Origin: Ferruginibacter sp.
GTDB taxonomy: Bacteria > Bacteroidota > Bacteroidia > Chitinophagales > Chitinophagaceae
DNA: 64,000 nt
Assembly (NCBI GenBank): GCA_014379625.1
Contig: JACMLJ010000058.1
Location: 1-64,000, forward strand
Direction of reading: 5' to 3'
Part shown: one piece after another, positions 18,451 to 27,585 of the stretch
Layout: each line of letters starts with the position of its first letter
Position numbering within the stretch: position 1 is the first letter of the stretch
Translations under genes and position numbers: made by a program
The notes under the pieces: model-generated
What the model was told of the DNA's origin: nothing
What the model saw: only the letters and a program-made list of their open reading frames with translations
Database searches by the model: none

Positions 18451-18667
18451 AAATTACCGGTCGTAGTCAAAGCAGGAAGCCAAACCCTTTTTCCCACATC
18501 CGCCTATACCCATTGATGAAGACCCTTTATGCTATAAACAGGCTGGTAATTTCGCGCAAAGGCAGTCAGGTATTTTGCTATAGTTGCGAAACGGCAGGAG
18601 TCTGCATGTACAGGTTGGCGGTAGTAGCGGACATTTACAAATCAAAATAAACAGAACGGGAATTATA

Positions 18668-18698
18668 TTGGCCGGACAAATTAAATCTCATAAATTTG
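18668..18698 (+). promoter_or_regulatory. Bacteroidota-type promoter for the TPR gene
   Basis: TTG at 18668-18670 and TAAATTTG at 18691-18698 (20-bp spacer) match the consensus. Transcription would begin near 18704, about 30 bases before ATG 18735. Confidence 0.6.
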
Positions 18699-18734
18699 AC
18701 TACCCATTGTTTTAAATCAGCAATCAATCATCCA

Positions 18735-20828
18735 ATGCAGAAGTACTGTTCAGCTGTTATCTTTTTGTTGTGCGTTTTTATTGCCAGTTCTCCAGAGATG
18801 TGCAAGGGCCAGAATATCGATGGCGATACTATTTTTATAAATACTTCGGTTGAAGCACATATAACATTTCCTTCCGTTATTGACGATGCCAGGTTAACTC
18901 CCATTGATGCCTATAAAGAGATCAGGTTTCAAAGCTCAGGTAATTATTTACTCCTGCATTCAGAAATGGAAAACTCAAAAAAGGCAATAATCGTTGTAAA
19001 GGAAGGCGGCAGGGAGCACCATTTTATAATTGTGTATAAAAAGGATATCAATCAGTACGATTTCCGGGAATATACTTATAATTATAAAACATTAAAATTA
19101 CTTAAAAAGCATATTGAAGAAAATACTGCCCGGAACAAAAAAAATGATAATAAAGTAAAAGAGCAAAAACCGGTTGATGATGCACAGGATTATTATGTAT
19201 TAATGGAAAAAGGAAATGAAGCTTTTAAAGTAAAGTTGTATGAAGAAGCCATCGCCTTTTTTGAAAAAGCAGGCAATCTCAAGCCCGGCGATGATATTGC
19301 GCTACTAAAGATTGAGCAGGCCCGTGGCAAACTAAGCGAAATTGCATTGCAGGAACAACTGAAAAATGAAAAAAAATATGATTCCCTTAAAAATGAAGCG
19401 AGGGTTTACCTGGTTCAACGACAATATGAAAAGGCCAGGGAGGTTTTAGAGCAGGCGAAATATATTGCGCCCGGTGATGGGTACCCTATCCGCCAGATTG
19501 AAAACATCAATAAACTGGTTGCACAGGAGGCTGCACAAAAAAAAATGCAGTACCAGGCCGATCAGCTTAATAAGTATATGATGGAGGGCGATAAAGCATT
19601 TACCAGTCAAAAAATGGAGGAAGCCGAAACAGCCTACAGGAATGTATTGTCCATCAGGCAATATGATAAAGTAGCGCTTAGCCGCCTGAAAACTATTGAT
19701 GAATTAAAAAAGCAACAGGCATTGAATGCGGAACGGGAGAATACATATGCGGATGCTATAAACTCAGCGGATAGATTATTTAAAGCGGCGGATTATAATA
19801 ATGCAAAAGCAGTCTATAATAACGCGCTGAGGATTTTTCAAAAGCCCTACCCGGCAGAAAAAATAAAAGAAATAAACAGGATACTTGCCGAACAGGTTAA
19901 AGAAGAGAACAGGATACTGGCCGAACAGCGCACGCAGGAAAATGAAAGAAAGCGGTTGCTGGCGCTGCAAAAGGAAACCAACGATAAATACCTGGCCATC
20001 ATTGCAAAGGCGGAGGATGAGATGAAGCGGAACAATTATATCCCTGCAAAAAGCCTTTATCAACAGGCCGCGGCCGTAAAACCACTGGATACAATTTCTG
20101 TTGAACAGTTGGATTTTATTGAGATCATATTAGAGCAGGCCGCATTTGATAAACGAAAAGTAGAAGACAGTGCCAGGCAGGCAAAGGAACTGGATAAAAA
20201 TTATGACCTGGTTTTAACCCAGGCCAAATCCTATTATTTAAAATCCGATTTACTGGAGGCTAAAATTGCTTATGAAGCGGCATTGGATTTAAAACCGATG
20301 AGAGAAGAGCCCCTGAAGCAACTTGCCATCATCAATAATAAGCTGGCGGCAATACAGCAGGAGAAGGAAATAAATGACCGGTTTGACAGCCTGCTTGCAG
20401 TCGGGGACAGCTTATTGGTTTTGAAAGATTTTGACGAAGCGATAAAAATTTATAAAGCAGCTTCGCAAATAAAGCCGGGCTCAGTTTATCCAGCTAGCCA
20501 GGTAACCTATATCAATCGAGAAAGAAAGTACCAGGCCCAACAGGAGGTAATACAAAAAAAACGTAGAGAGGAGGTGAAATTTTTAACTGCGCAAAAAAGA
20601 GGTGATTCAGCAGTGGCTGCAAAAAACTGGGATATGGCTATGCAGGCGTTCAAGGAGGCATTGCGTATCCATCCCGATAACCAATATGCACTTGATAGAT
20701 TAAAGCCTGTTCAACATCAGTATGACCTGCAAATGCTGGCTAATGAAGAAAAGCTGGCCAAACAAAAACTGGAAGAGGAAAGACTGGCTAATGAAAGCAA
20801 GAAAAAAAAGAAACGAAAAAAGGGATAG
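18735..20828 (+). CDS. Secreted TPR-repeat protein with N-terminal beta domain
   Basis: From ATG 18735 the protein has a signal peptide (MQKYCSAVIFLLCVFIASS). Residues ~30-120 form a beta-rich domain (TIFINTSVEAHITFPSVI) that recalls the TraN/VirB9-like head of Bacteroidota conjugation proteins. The rest is about eight TPR-like units of ~65-70 residues, each with a Y/F-x-x-A-ix-A ... YxxAxxxYxxAL...KP core, joined by charged coiled-coil stretches. It ends in a lysine-rich tail. It probably lies in the periplasm as an assembly scaffold. The longer frame from TTG 18696 overlaps the promoter and is less likely. Confidence 0.72.
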   Translation: MQKYCSAVIFLLCVFIASSPEMCKGQNIDGDTIFINTSVEAHITFPSVIDDARLTPIDAYKEIRFQSSGNYLLLHSEMENSKKAIIVVKEGGREHHFIIVYKKDINQYDFREYTYNYKTLKLLKKHIEENTARNKKNDNKVKEQKPVDDAQDYYVLMEKGNEAFKVKLYEEAIAFFEKAGNLKPGDDIALLKIEQARGKLSEIALQEQLKNEKKYDSLKNEARVYLVQRQYEKAREVLEQAKYIAPGDGYPIRQIENINKLVAQEAAQKKMQYQADQLNKYMMEGDKAFTSQKMEEAETAYRNVLSIRQYDKVALSRLKTIDELKKQQALNAERENTYADAINSADRLFKAADYNNAKAVYNNALRIFQKPYPAEKIKEINRILAEQVKEENRILAEQRTQENERKRLLALQKETNDKYLAIIAKAEDEMKRNNYIPAKSLYQQAAAVKPLDTISVEQLDFIEIILEQAAFDKRKVEDSARQAKELDKNYDLVLTQAKSYYLKSDLLEAKIAYEAALDLKPMREEPLKQLAIINNKLAAIQQEKEINDRFDSLLAVGDSLLVLKDFDEAIKIYKAASQIKPGSVYPASQVTYINRERKYQAQQEVIQKKRREEVKFLTAQKRGDSAVAAKNWDMAMQAFKEALRIHPDNQYALDRLKPVQHQYDLQMLANEEKLAKQKLEEERLANESKKKKKRKKG

Positions 20829-21220
20829 ACAGGGCAAAAAATTGATGTTGCCCGGTGAAAACTATTAAGGCACACTACTTATGCAAGCCGCCACATGATA
20901 ACAAGTTTGCAGTGCATTGTAAATGTTGAAGGCCGCATTGGTCATATTTCACTATTGGCAATTCAGTGAAATTAACCCGGAAATGTAATTCAGTATGCAA
21001 ACCTTCAATTCAAAATTTATTAGGCGCCAGGGCAGAAAAAACTGCAAACGAATTGTCACTTTTAGGTTGGTGATTACTAATGGAATTGGGGCATTTTTGC
21101 ATTAGCTAATTAGCACATTTGAAATTCAAGCGCTTCCTTTAGTTTTAATCGCGCCGATTAATTTAGTATCTTTTCACCATCTTTACTGTTATAATATTTT
21201 TTATCTTTCAATCATTTCAT
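20829..21220. other. Intergenic region before the lytic transglycosylase
   Basis: About 390 bp, AT-rich, no coding signal, no clear terminator. TATCTTTC near 21201 is one base off the -7 consensus but has no partner TTG. Confidence 0.35.
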
Positions 21221-22363
21221 ATGATCGTGAAGCCTACGCCAGTGAGGATCCTTCTTATTTTTTTTTATGTTTTTTTATCACATCAGTCAGGGGGCCAGGT
21301 ACATGACATTTTATTCTGTGGCGAAAAAATTCCTGTTAGCTCGGGCTTTGTGGCAGGCAAACTGATGAGGGTGATCAAAAAGCAAATGCGCTTTATCAAT
21401 ATGTCCAACATCAGAAGTGACTCAAAGAAATATTTCCCTTTGATAGAAGATTATTTGATGCGAACCAATTTGCCGCAGGATTTTAAATACCTCGCAATTG
21501 TGGAAAGTGCATTTAACAACGCGGTCTCAAAAGCCGGCGCCGCGGGGTTTTGGCAGTTGATGCCCAATACTGCCCGTGAAAAAGGTTTAATGGTGAATGA
21601 GCTGGTTGATGAAAGAAACAATATCAACAAAGCAACTTATGCGGCCTGCAAAGTATTGGCCGATTATTATAAATTGATCTATAATAAATACGGTATCTAC
21701 TCTTGGGTGCTTGCCACTGCGGCCTATAATTTTGGTATCGGCAATATTACCAAAGTGATCAGCAGGCAGGGGACCAATTATTTTGAAATGAAGCTAAATG
21801 ATGAAACCGCGGCTTATGTGTATAAAATAATTGCCATTAAAGAGTTGTTCGAATACCCTGAACTTTATATGAAAGATTTTGGCTATAATGTTTTTGCCGG
21901 CAAGTCTCCTGCCAGCCCCGCCACCATTGAGGATTTAAACGAAACGGATACTGACGCGTTTAATTCTATCATAGTGAATGCAAGTAATGAAAAAGATAGT
22001 AGTCACCCTGCCGACATAAATCTTTCCGATACGGCACTTACAACAGCCATCATTCCTGTTAATGAAGAGTCGGTAACTTCACGATACATAGCCGCCAGTA
22101 TCCGGGGAAAGTATAAAGATTTCCATGACGGCGACCTGGTTACAATTGAGTTAAGGGAAAGCCTCCAGGTAAGAAACAGGTTTGTAAGAAAGGGTAATAC
22201 CATTAAAGGCCCGGGCTGGATCATTGACGATAAAGTATTTATTGATCTTAATTTTGGAAGGAGTGTAGCGCTCTGCGATGGAAGCAGCAGTAAAGGAGTT
22301 TCACTTTCTGCTTTAAAAGATGGCGTGCCGGTATTACTAAAGGTTACAAATATTAATGATTAA
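21221..22363 (+). CDS. Lytic transglycosylase, MltD-like
   Basis: A signal peptide (ILLIFFYVFLSHQSGGQ) is followed by an SLT domain: catalytic glutamate in YLAIVESAFNN, then AGAAGFWQLMPNTA and ATAAYNFGIGNI. The enzyme cuts glycan strands of peptidoglycan. After residue ~230 comes a C-terminal beta domain with no LysM motif that I can see. Standing next to PKD and TPR envelope proteins, it may open the cell wall for their assembly. Confidence 0.85.
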   Translation: MIVKPTPVRILLIFFYVFLSHQSGGQVHDILFCGEKIPVSSGFVAGKLMRVIKKQMRFINMSNIRSDSKKYFPLIEDYLMRTNLPQDFKYLAIVESAFNNAVSKAGAAGFWQLMPNTAREKGLMVNELVDERNNINKATYAACKVLADYYKLIYNKYGIYSWVLATAAYNFGIGNITKVISRQGTNYFEMKLNDETAAYVYKIIAIKELFEYPELYMKDFGYNVFAGKSPASPATIEDLNETDTDAFNSIIVNASNEKDSSHPADINLSDTALTTAIIPVNEESVTSRYIAASIRGKYKDFHDGDLVTIELRESLQVRNRFVRKGNTIKGPGWIIDDKVFIDLNFGRSVALCDGSSSKGVSLSALKDGVPVLLKVTNIND

Positions 22364-22398
22364 ACCGATGCTGGTGCTATGTTAAGGATAAAATGCCA

Positions 22399-22452
22399 GA
22401 TCGATTTGTGAATGGTGAATAGTGAAATTGTTGACCATTCACACTTAACACT
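22399..22452. repeat. Dispersed intergenic palindromic repeat, copy 2
   Basis: Starts gatcgatttgtgaatggt and ends gaccattcacacttaacac; gtgaatggt and accattcac form inverted arms. Same family as 1652-1712 and 25633-25708. Confidence 0.6.
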
Positions 22453-22517
22453 ACATCGAAATATTCATTAATAGATACCATGCGCATACCTGGTTCTATA
22501 TCCTTGTTAAATTAAAT

Positions 22518-22829
22518 TTATGCTGAAGCCCTTTGTATAAACCTTTCAATTGCTTCATCCGCATAAATACCACACCTGTTTATTAAAACCCCCTTAAAAC
22601 CATCATTTGTTTCCAAAGCATAAATAATTGCGCCGGACGAGGAATAAGGATTAGCCTGGTAATTATTTTGTTTTACGATTTTTATTTCCGCGGGCTTATA
22701 TAATTTTCGTGGACCACTGCACCCTATCTCATCTGCAATGATAGAAAAAGTATGCACAAAGCCCTCGGTTTGTAAATCGTTAATGATTGAATTGATCGTA
22801 TGGATGGTATTGCTCAATGGTGGCGCCAT
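22518..22829 (-). CDS. Small conserved protein of unknown function
   Basis: The protein has 103 residues, no signal peptide and no membrane segment. Its pattern (NDLQTEGFVHTFSI, KIVKQNNYQ, IIYALETNDGFKGVLINRCGIYAD) is like small Bacteroidota proteins sometimes labelled phosphoribosylpyrophosphate synthetase, a name that seems unfounded. It stands alone on the minus strand between repeat elements. Confidence 0.6.
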   Translation of the reverse strand: MAPPLSNTIHTINSIINDLQTEGFVHTFSIIADEIGCSGPRKLYKPAEIKIVKQNNYQANPYSSSGAIIYALETNDGFKGVLINRCGIYADEAIERFIQRASA

Positions 22830-22923
22830 AATAGAAAAAGACTTTAGTAAACTAAAATTTTTGAATAATGGTTAGTGGGGTATGGGTTATGAGTAGTGAA
22901 CTTTGCTAATTAATGAATTTCGG

Positions 22924-23218
22924 CATTGACCATTGACCATTCAATCTGACTTAGTTAAGCTATTTTTCCTTTTTTGTTCCGTAGGAACGGTATGTCGGTA
23001 GCAATGAAAAAGGTTATGCATTTTCGTTCCTTAGGAACGATATGTGATTAACTCCCCTTCTTACAATCATAGCCATACAAATATCTAAAAACCGATTTTG
23101 CATATCGTCCCTATGGGACGAATTGAATCATCATTAATTCTTTCTACCCATATATCGTCCCTATGTGACTAAGTATTAATCCTTAACTAAATGGTATTCA
23201 TTGACCATTGACCATTCA
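22924..23218. repeat. Cluster of four short palindromes inside a direct repeat
   Basis: Palindromes gttccgtaggaac (22976-22988), cgttccttaggaacg (23025-23039), cgtccctatgggacg (23106-23120) and cgtccctatgtgac (23156-23169). The first two are followed by (g/a)tatgt and the last two preceded by cata(ta)t, so the pairs face each other. The cluster is bracketed by a direct repeat cattgaccattgaccattca (22924-22943 and 23199-23218). It fills the gap between the small gene at 22518 and the regulator at 23356. Confidence 0.65.
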
Positions 23219-23355
23219 CCATTCATCTCTATCGCCCGGTGCGAAAGTAAAATGAACAGGTTAAGAAATTATTAAAGCAGGATTAGAATTTGATTAGAAT
23301 AATGTGGTTAATATCATTTGCAGGGCTGATTAGTAGTAAATTGCTGAATTGAACA

Positions 23356-24063
23356 ATGATTTTATCAATGGGTATGGATGAAATAAAAATATTGATTGTT
23401 GAGGACGAGCAGAAAATCGCCGATACATTAAAATTCGGACTTTGTGAAAATGGTTTTAAGGTAGAAGTTGCCTATGACGGAAAACTGGGATACCGTTTAT
23501 TCTCTGTGCAGGATTTCGACCTGCTGATATTGGACATTAACCTTCCGGGTATGAATGGATATGAACTGTGCAAAGCTATCCGGCTATTGAATGAGCGTAT
23601 TCCGGTAATCATGCTTACTTCCATGAGCGCCCTGAATGATAAAATAGAGGGATACGATGCAGGCGCCGATGATTATATTGTAAAACCTTTTGAATTCAGG
23701 GAACTGCTTTTAAAGATCAGGGCATTATTAAAGCGGACCATGAGCCAGTACGTACCGGTTGGAAATCTGCTGAAATTATCCGATCTCGAAATGAACCTTG
23801 ATAGCAAGGAAGTTAAAAGGGATAACACCGTTATCCACCTCACCGCGAAAGAGTTCCAGTTGCTCGAATATTTATTGCGAAACAAAAACAGGGTGGTATC
23901 AAGGGCGGATATCGCCATTAATGTATGGGATATGGATTTTGATACCAATACTAATGTAATCGATGTGTACATCAGTTACCTGCGAAATAAAGTTGATAAA
24001 AATTTTGGCCATAAATTAATTCAAACCCAGGTTGGAATGGGCTATATCATAAAAGAAAGCTAA
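23356..24063 (+). CDS. OmpR-family response regulator
   Basis: The receiver domain carries acidic pair VEDE, phospho-acceptor Asp in LLILDINLPG, Thr/Ser in MLTSM and Lys in IVKPF. A winged-helix DNA-binding domain follows (LTAKEFQLLEYLLRN, VDVYISYLRNK). ATGs at 23356, 23368 and 23374 are in frame; the last gives MDEIKILIVEDE and fits relatives best. The stop overlaps the kinase start by one base (TAATG), so both are co-translated. Confidence 0.9.
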   Translation: MILSMGMDEIKILIVEDEQKIADTLKFGLCENGFKVEVAYDGKLGYRLFSVQDFDLLILDINLPGMNGYELCKAIRLLNERIPVIMLTSMSALNDKIEGYDAGADDYIVKPFEFRELLLKIRALLKRTMSQYVPVGNLLKLSDLEMNLDSKEVKRDNTVIHLTAKEFQLLEYLLRNKNRVVSRADIAINVWDMDFDTNTNVIDVYISYLRNKVDKNFGHKLIQTQVGMGYIIKES

Positions 24064-25454
24064 TGCCGGTAAGAATAAAAATAACCTTGCTGTTTACAAT
24101 GATCGTTTTTTTACTGCTATCATTATTGTGCACATCAGTTTATTATTTTTCTTATTCCAACCGGGTAGAAAATGTTAAAAGCAGGTTGCTGAACCGTGCC
24201 CTAACCACAGCGAGCCTGCTTAACCAGTCTGAAACCTTTGATGAGGCCCTGATCAACAAAATAGATGCTTCTACCGCTATGTCGATGAACAATAAGACGG
24301 TACAGGCATATAATTATTTTGATGTGAAGATATATACCTACGCTGATAACCCGGGCGATACAATCCATCTTGACACTACCATACTGGATGAAGCAAGAAA
24401 AAGAAAACTGGTATTTTTTGCGATTGATCAAAAAGAAGCGCTTGCATGGTGCGATGTAGACAACCAGTCGGGGATTGTAATTGTTGCTGCTGCTTATGAT
24501 GAAGAAGGGCGAAAATACCTGGAACGGCTCCAGCTTATTTTATTATTTAGTTTTACGGGCGGTATCTTCATTGCTATCGCATCCGGCTATTTTTTTTCCA
24601 GGGGATTATTATTGCCCATCCGTAAGATCACGGATGAAGTAAATATTATTTCCGCGAAAAATTTAACCCATCGCATCAAATCGGGCCATGCAAATGACGA
24701 ATGGAATAATTTAACAGCTACGCTGAATGAGTTGCTGAATCGCCTCGAGGAAAGTTTTGAAATCCAGCGGCGCTTTATTTCCAATGCATCACACGAACTA
24801 TCCACCCCGCTTACCTCCATTTCGAGCCAGTTAGAGATAGCGCTGCAAAGGGAAAGAGGTGCCGGGGAATACCGTAAAGTGATGCTTTCCGTTTACCAGG
24901 ATGTGCGGCACCTTAGCAAGCTTACCCAAACATTATTGGAATTTGCCAAGGCTTCGGGTACGCCTGGCGGTATAGAAATAGACCTGGTACGGGTAGACGA
25001 AGTATTGATGCTGCTGCCCGCTGAGATGAAGAAAATAAATAAGTCATGGCTGGTACAGCTCGATTTTGACCAGTTACCGGAACAGGAGGAACAATTACTG
25101 GTTTTTGGCAATGCCATACTATTATTTGCCGCAATAAAAAATATTGTTTCAAACGCATGTAAATATTCTGATGATCATTTGGCCAGGGTAAAACTATTTG
25201 TTCGGTTAAAACAAATAATTATTGTAATTGCGGATGAAGGAAAGGGGATTGATGAAGCCGAAATACAAAACATTTTCCAGCCCTTTTACAGGGCAGACAA
25301 TAGCAGGAGTATCACAGGATTCGGACTGGGCTTATCATTGGCAAGCCGCTTCATAAAATTGCATAAGGGCGAAATTTCCGTTCAGTCGGTGTTGAATAAG
25401 GGCACGGCTTTTACCATTACATTGCCGGTGGCCGCCGACTCGGCAGCGGTTTGA
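24063..25454 (+). CDS. Sensor histidine kinase
   Basis: Two transmembrane helices (~7-29 and ~158-180) frame a periplasmic sensor of ~125 residues with no named domain. A HAMP linker follows, then the H-box FISNASHELSTPLTSI with His244, and an ATPase domain with N-box IVSNACKYS, DEGKGID and GFGLGLSLA. It pairs with the regulator just upstream. The signal it reads is unknown. Confidence 0.9.
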   Translation: MPVRIKITLLFTMIVFLLLSLLCTSVYYFSYSNRVENVKSRLLNRALTTASLLNQSETFDEALINKIDASTAMSMNNKTVQAYNYFDVKIYTYADNPGDTIHLDTTILDEARKRKLVFFAIDQKEALAWCDVDNQSGIVIVAAAYDEEGRKYLERLQLILLFSFTGGIFIAIASGYFFSRGLLLPIRKITDEVNIISAKNLTHRIKSGHANDEWNNLTATLNELLNRLEESFEIQRRFISNASHELSTPLTSISSQLEIALQRERGAGEYRKVMLSVYQDVRHLSKLTQTLLEFAKASGTPGGIEIDLVRVDEVLMLLPAEMKKINKSWLVQLDFDQLPEQEEQLLVFGNAILLFAAIKNIVSNACKYSDDHLARVKLFVRLKQIIIVIADEGKGIDEAEIQNIFQPFYRADNSRSITGFGLGLSLASRFIKLHKGEISVQSVLNKGTAFTITLPVAADSAAV

Positions 25455-25632
25455 TATTTCTAATGACTTTCTAATCTCTTTTTAAGTTGCCACTAATGTA
25501 TCGATGCTACTTTGCCCTTGTAACGGCCATAAGGCCCTTCGCAGTTCGGGTGTGCGCAACGATGGGTGGAAATGCGAAATTTTATTTTAAGTGACCGTAC
25601 ACTGCTGTTGGATTAACCGTAAAGTGACGCCT

Positions 25633-25708
25633 GGATTTGTGAAAAGTGAATGGTCGATGGTGAAATGTGAAATAGTCACAACGGACAATTCACGCTTAAC
25701 TTAACACT
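25633..25708. repeat. Dispersed intergenic repeat, copy 3, in the gap before the stress protein
   Basis: The sequence gtgaatggtcgatggtgaaat ... acaattcacgcttaac resembles the elements at 1652 and 22399 with more changes. The gap 25455-25864 otherwise shows no gene or clear promoter. Confidence 0.45.
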
Positions 25709-25864
25709 ATTGTAAAATGATAAGAAGTGTACCGGGTATAAATAAAGAGGGGACAGCTTTTTATTCATACGCCAATTGGATATTTTAAAAACTACTGCTA
25801 CAGTTAGTGAGCAGGGCGATTGACGATTCCTATTAATTATTTTTTCATAGAAAAATATGCCATC

Positions 25865-26788
25865 ATGATTGAATATAACATTAAAAAAATACTTGTCCCG
25901 GTTGATTTCAGCCCTGCTTCCATGAATGCCCTGGATACCGCGATTGCAATGGCAAAACAACAGGATGCAGCTATCCTTCTTATGAATGTAGTTGAGCCGG
26001 GCGGGCTATCGGGTATCCAGGGTGAATATTCCAATAATGAAGAGTCAGTGCTTGCAATGACCCACCATTCGGAACAGGAACTACAGGTCTTGCAACATTC
26101 GATCATTGAAAAATACATGATACCCTGTGAAGTGATTGCTGCAACAGGTATTGTTTCTTCTTCCATCATAAAAATCAGCGCCGGTCGAAAGGCGGATTTG
26201 ATTGTGATGGGTGCGCATGGCTCATCCGGTTTTAAAGAATCAACCATCGGCATAAACGCTTTTAATGTTGTTAAAACAGCGGATTGCCCTGTACTAACCA
26301 TCCCCTCTCAAAAAAAATGGGGAACATTCAAAAAAATATTGTTCCCCGTACGACCCGTCCTCGCTGCATTGGAAAAGTATGATTTTATCCGGAAAATTAT
26401 CCGCAAGAATGACGGAACCCTTAAGATTTTGGGTTTAGCTACCGATGATGAGCAGGATATTAATTTAGTGAAGGACATGGCCCTCCAACTGAATGAAAAA
26501 TTAAGGGCGGATGAAATAGCAGCATCCACCTATTTTAAAGTTGGAAAAAATATGGCAGAAGAAGTAATAAAAATCGCTGCGTTGATAGAGACCGACCTGA
26601 TCGTTATTACCGCCGGTATTGATTCATTGCTGAAACAGGTTTTTGTTGGGCCCTATACCAGGCAGATTCTTAACCAGGCACATTTCCCGGTATTAAGTAT
26701 AAAGCCCTACAGTGTAAATGAACTTACAGCGGTGGCGATCAGGGATTTCCGCAAGCCGTCCCCGGGCGGAATGCCACTTTACACCTGA
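25865..26788 (+). CDS. Tandem universal stress protein (two UspA domains)
   Basis: Two UspA domains of ~145 residues: the first starts IKKILVPVDFSPASMNALD and has the ATP-loop-like LIVMGAHGSSG, with Gly-Ile where the consensus has Gly-Ser; the second starts FKKILFPVRPVLAA and is more divergent (LIVITAGID). ATG 25865 is preferred to TTG 25820. It stands before a ribosome hibernation factor, which suggests a role in slow growth or stress. Confidence 0.88.
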   Translation: MIEYNIKKILVPVDFSPASMNALDTAIAMAKQQDAAILLMNVVEPGGLSGIQGEYSNNEESVLAMTHHSEQELQVLQHSIIEKYMIPCEVIAATGIVSSSIIKISAGRKADLIVMGAHGSSGFKESTIGINAFNVVKTADCPVLTIPSQKKWGTFKKILFPVRPVLAALEKYDFIRKIIRKNDGTLKILGLATDDEQDINLVKDMALQLNEKLRADEIAASTYFKVGKNMAEEVIKIAALIETDLIVITAGIDSLLKQVFVGPYTRQILNQAHFPVLSIKPYSVNELTAVAIRDFRKPSPGGMPLYT

Positions 26789-26958
26789 TTAATTTTAAAG
26801 GAAATGATTTTTTAAATGCATTGCAAACAGTGCTGGCCATTGCTAAAATTGACCATGCAGAAATAAAGGTACGCTGCGTATTTGATATCAATTTGAAATG
26901 AACCCTTTGCTCAAATCTAAATCTATTCATTCATTTTATCCATTCAAAAAATACCATT

Positions 26959-27294
26959 ATGAACATTAGCATTCAATCAGTAAATTTTAAAGCAGGTGCC
27001 ACGTTAGAATATTTTATCGCGGAGAAGGTGAGTAAATTATTTAAACAGGGCGATAATATTATACGTGCAGAAGTTACGCTTCGGCAGGGTGACACGGGTA
27101 ATCCTCAAAATAAATTATGTGATATCCGGCTGGTGGTACCTGGTAAGGATCATTTTGTGTCAAAAACTACCGACCTGTACGAAAAATCAGTTTTGGAATC
27201 GGTAAAGACTATGCAGAAAATTCTGCGGAGCAGCAAACCTGCCAGGATGTTGCAAAAGATGACGAACAGGTTCTACAAGGTATTTGCAAGATAA
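26959..27294 (+). CDS. Ribosome hibernation factor, HPF/RaiA family
   Basis: 111 residues with the S30AE fold: MNISIQSVNFKAGATLEYFI, VTLRQGDTGN, CDIRLVVPG, DLYEKSVLESVKTMQKILR. The family binds the 30S decoding region and silences idle ribosomes. It is a short form without a C-terminal dimerisation domain. It lies 170 bp after the universal stress gene in the same direction. Confidence 0.85.
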   Translation: MNISIQSVNFKAGATLEYFIAEKVSKLFKQGDNIIRAEVTLRQGDTGNPQNKLCDIRLVVPGKDHFVSKTTDLYEKSVLESVKTMQKILRSSKPARMLQKMTNRFYKVFAR

Positions 27295-27461
27295 CGGTTC
27301 AATTATCCTTTTTTAAGTGCCGGGGAAAAACTTCGGCAAGGGTTAAAGAAAGGCATCCCCTGTTTGTCAGCAGGGAACCTTTCAAACCCATTACCCGGGG
27401 TTACGAGTTGTATTATACCAACAGAAAAACCTTCAACACACAATAGTAAAAAAAGCAGCTT

Positions 27462-27565
27462 TATTGTCGCAGTAGCCAGTGATTTGTGAGGACACAAACC
27501 ACGGCCGGGCCTCGGTTGGTGTCTCCACCAACCGAAATCAGGAGCGACGATTTTAAATACACCCT
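27462..27565. repeat. REP/BIME-like element with two hairpins, copy 2
   Basis: Hairpin 1 at 27479-27502 (gtgatttgtg-agga-cacaaaccac, one mismatch) and hairpin 2 at 27513-27534 (cggttggtg-tctc-caccaaccg, perfect) lie between flanks attgtcgc and gcgacgattttaaatacac. It is the inverse of the element at 16338-16416, which looks like a version shortened between the two hairpins. Confidence 0.7.
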
Positions 27566-27585
27566 TTAGCAGTTGGTCGTATATC

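Noticed and set aside
18447-18650. 67-codon frame overlapping the PKD gene stop by four bases
   Set aside because: The overlap looks operonic, but composition is unlike the neighbours, there is no recognisable motif, and the real next gene has its own promoter at 18668.
22924-23218. CRISPR array for the palindrome cluster
   Set aside because: Only four short palindromes in two orientations, uneven spacing, no cas genes. No CRISPR array is seen anywhere in the window.
27479-27534. Hairpins after the HPF gene read as terminators
   Set aside because: No T-run follows, and the same sequence occurs at 16338 in the opposite orientation, so it is a repeat family.
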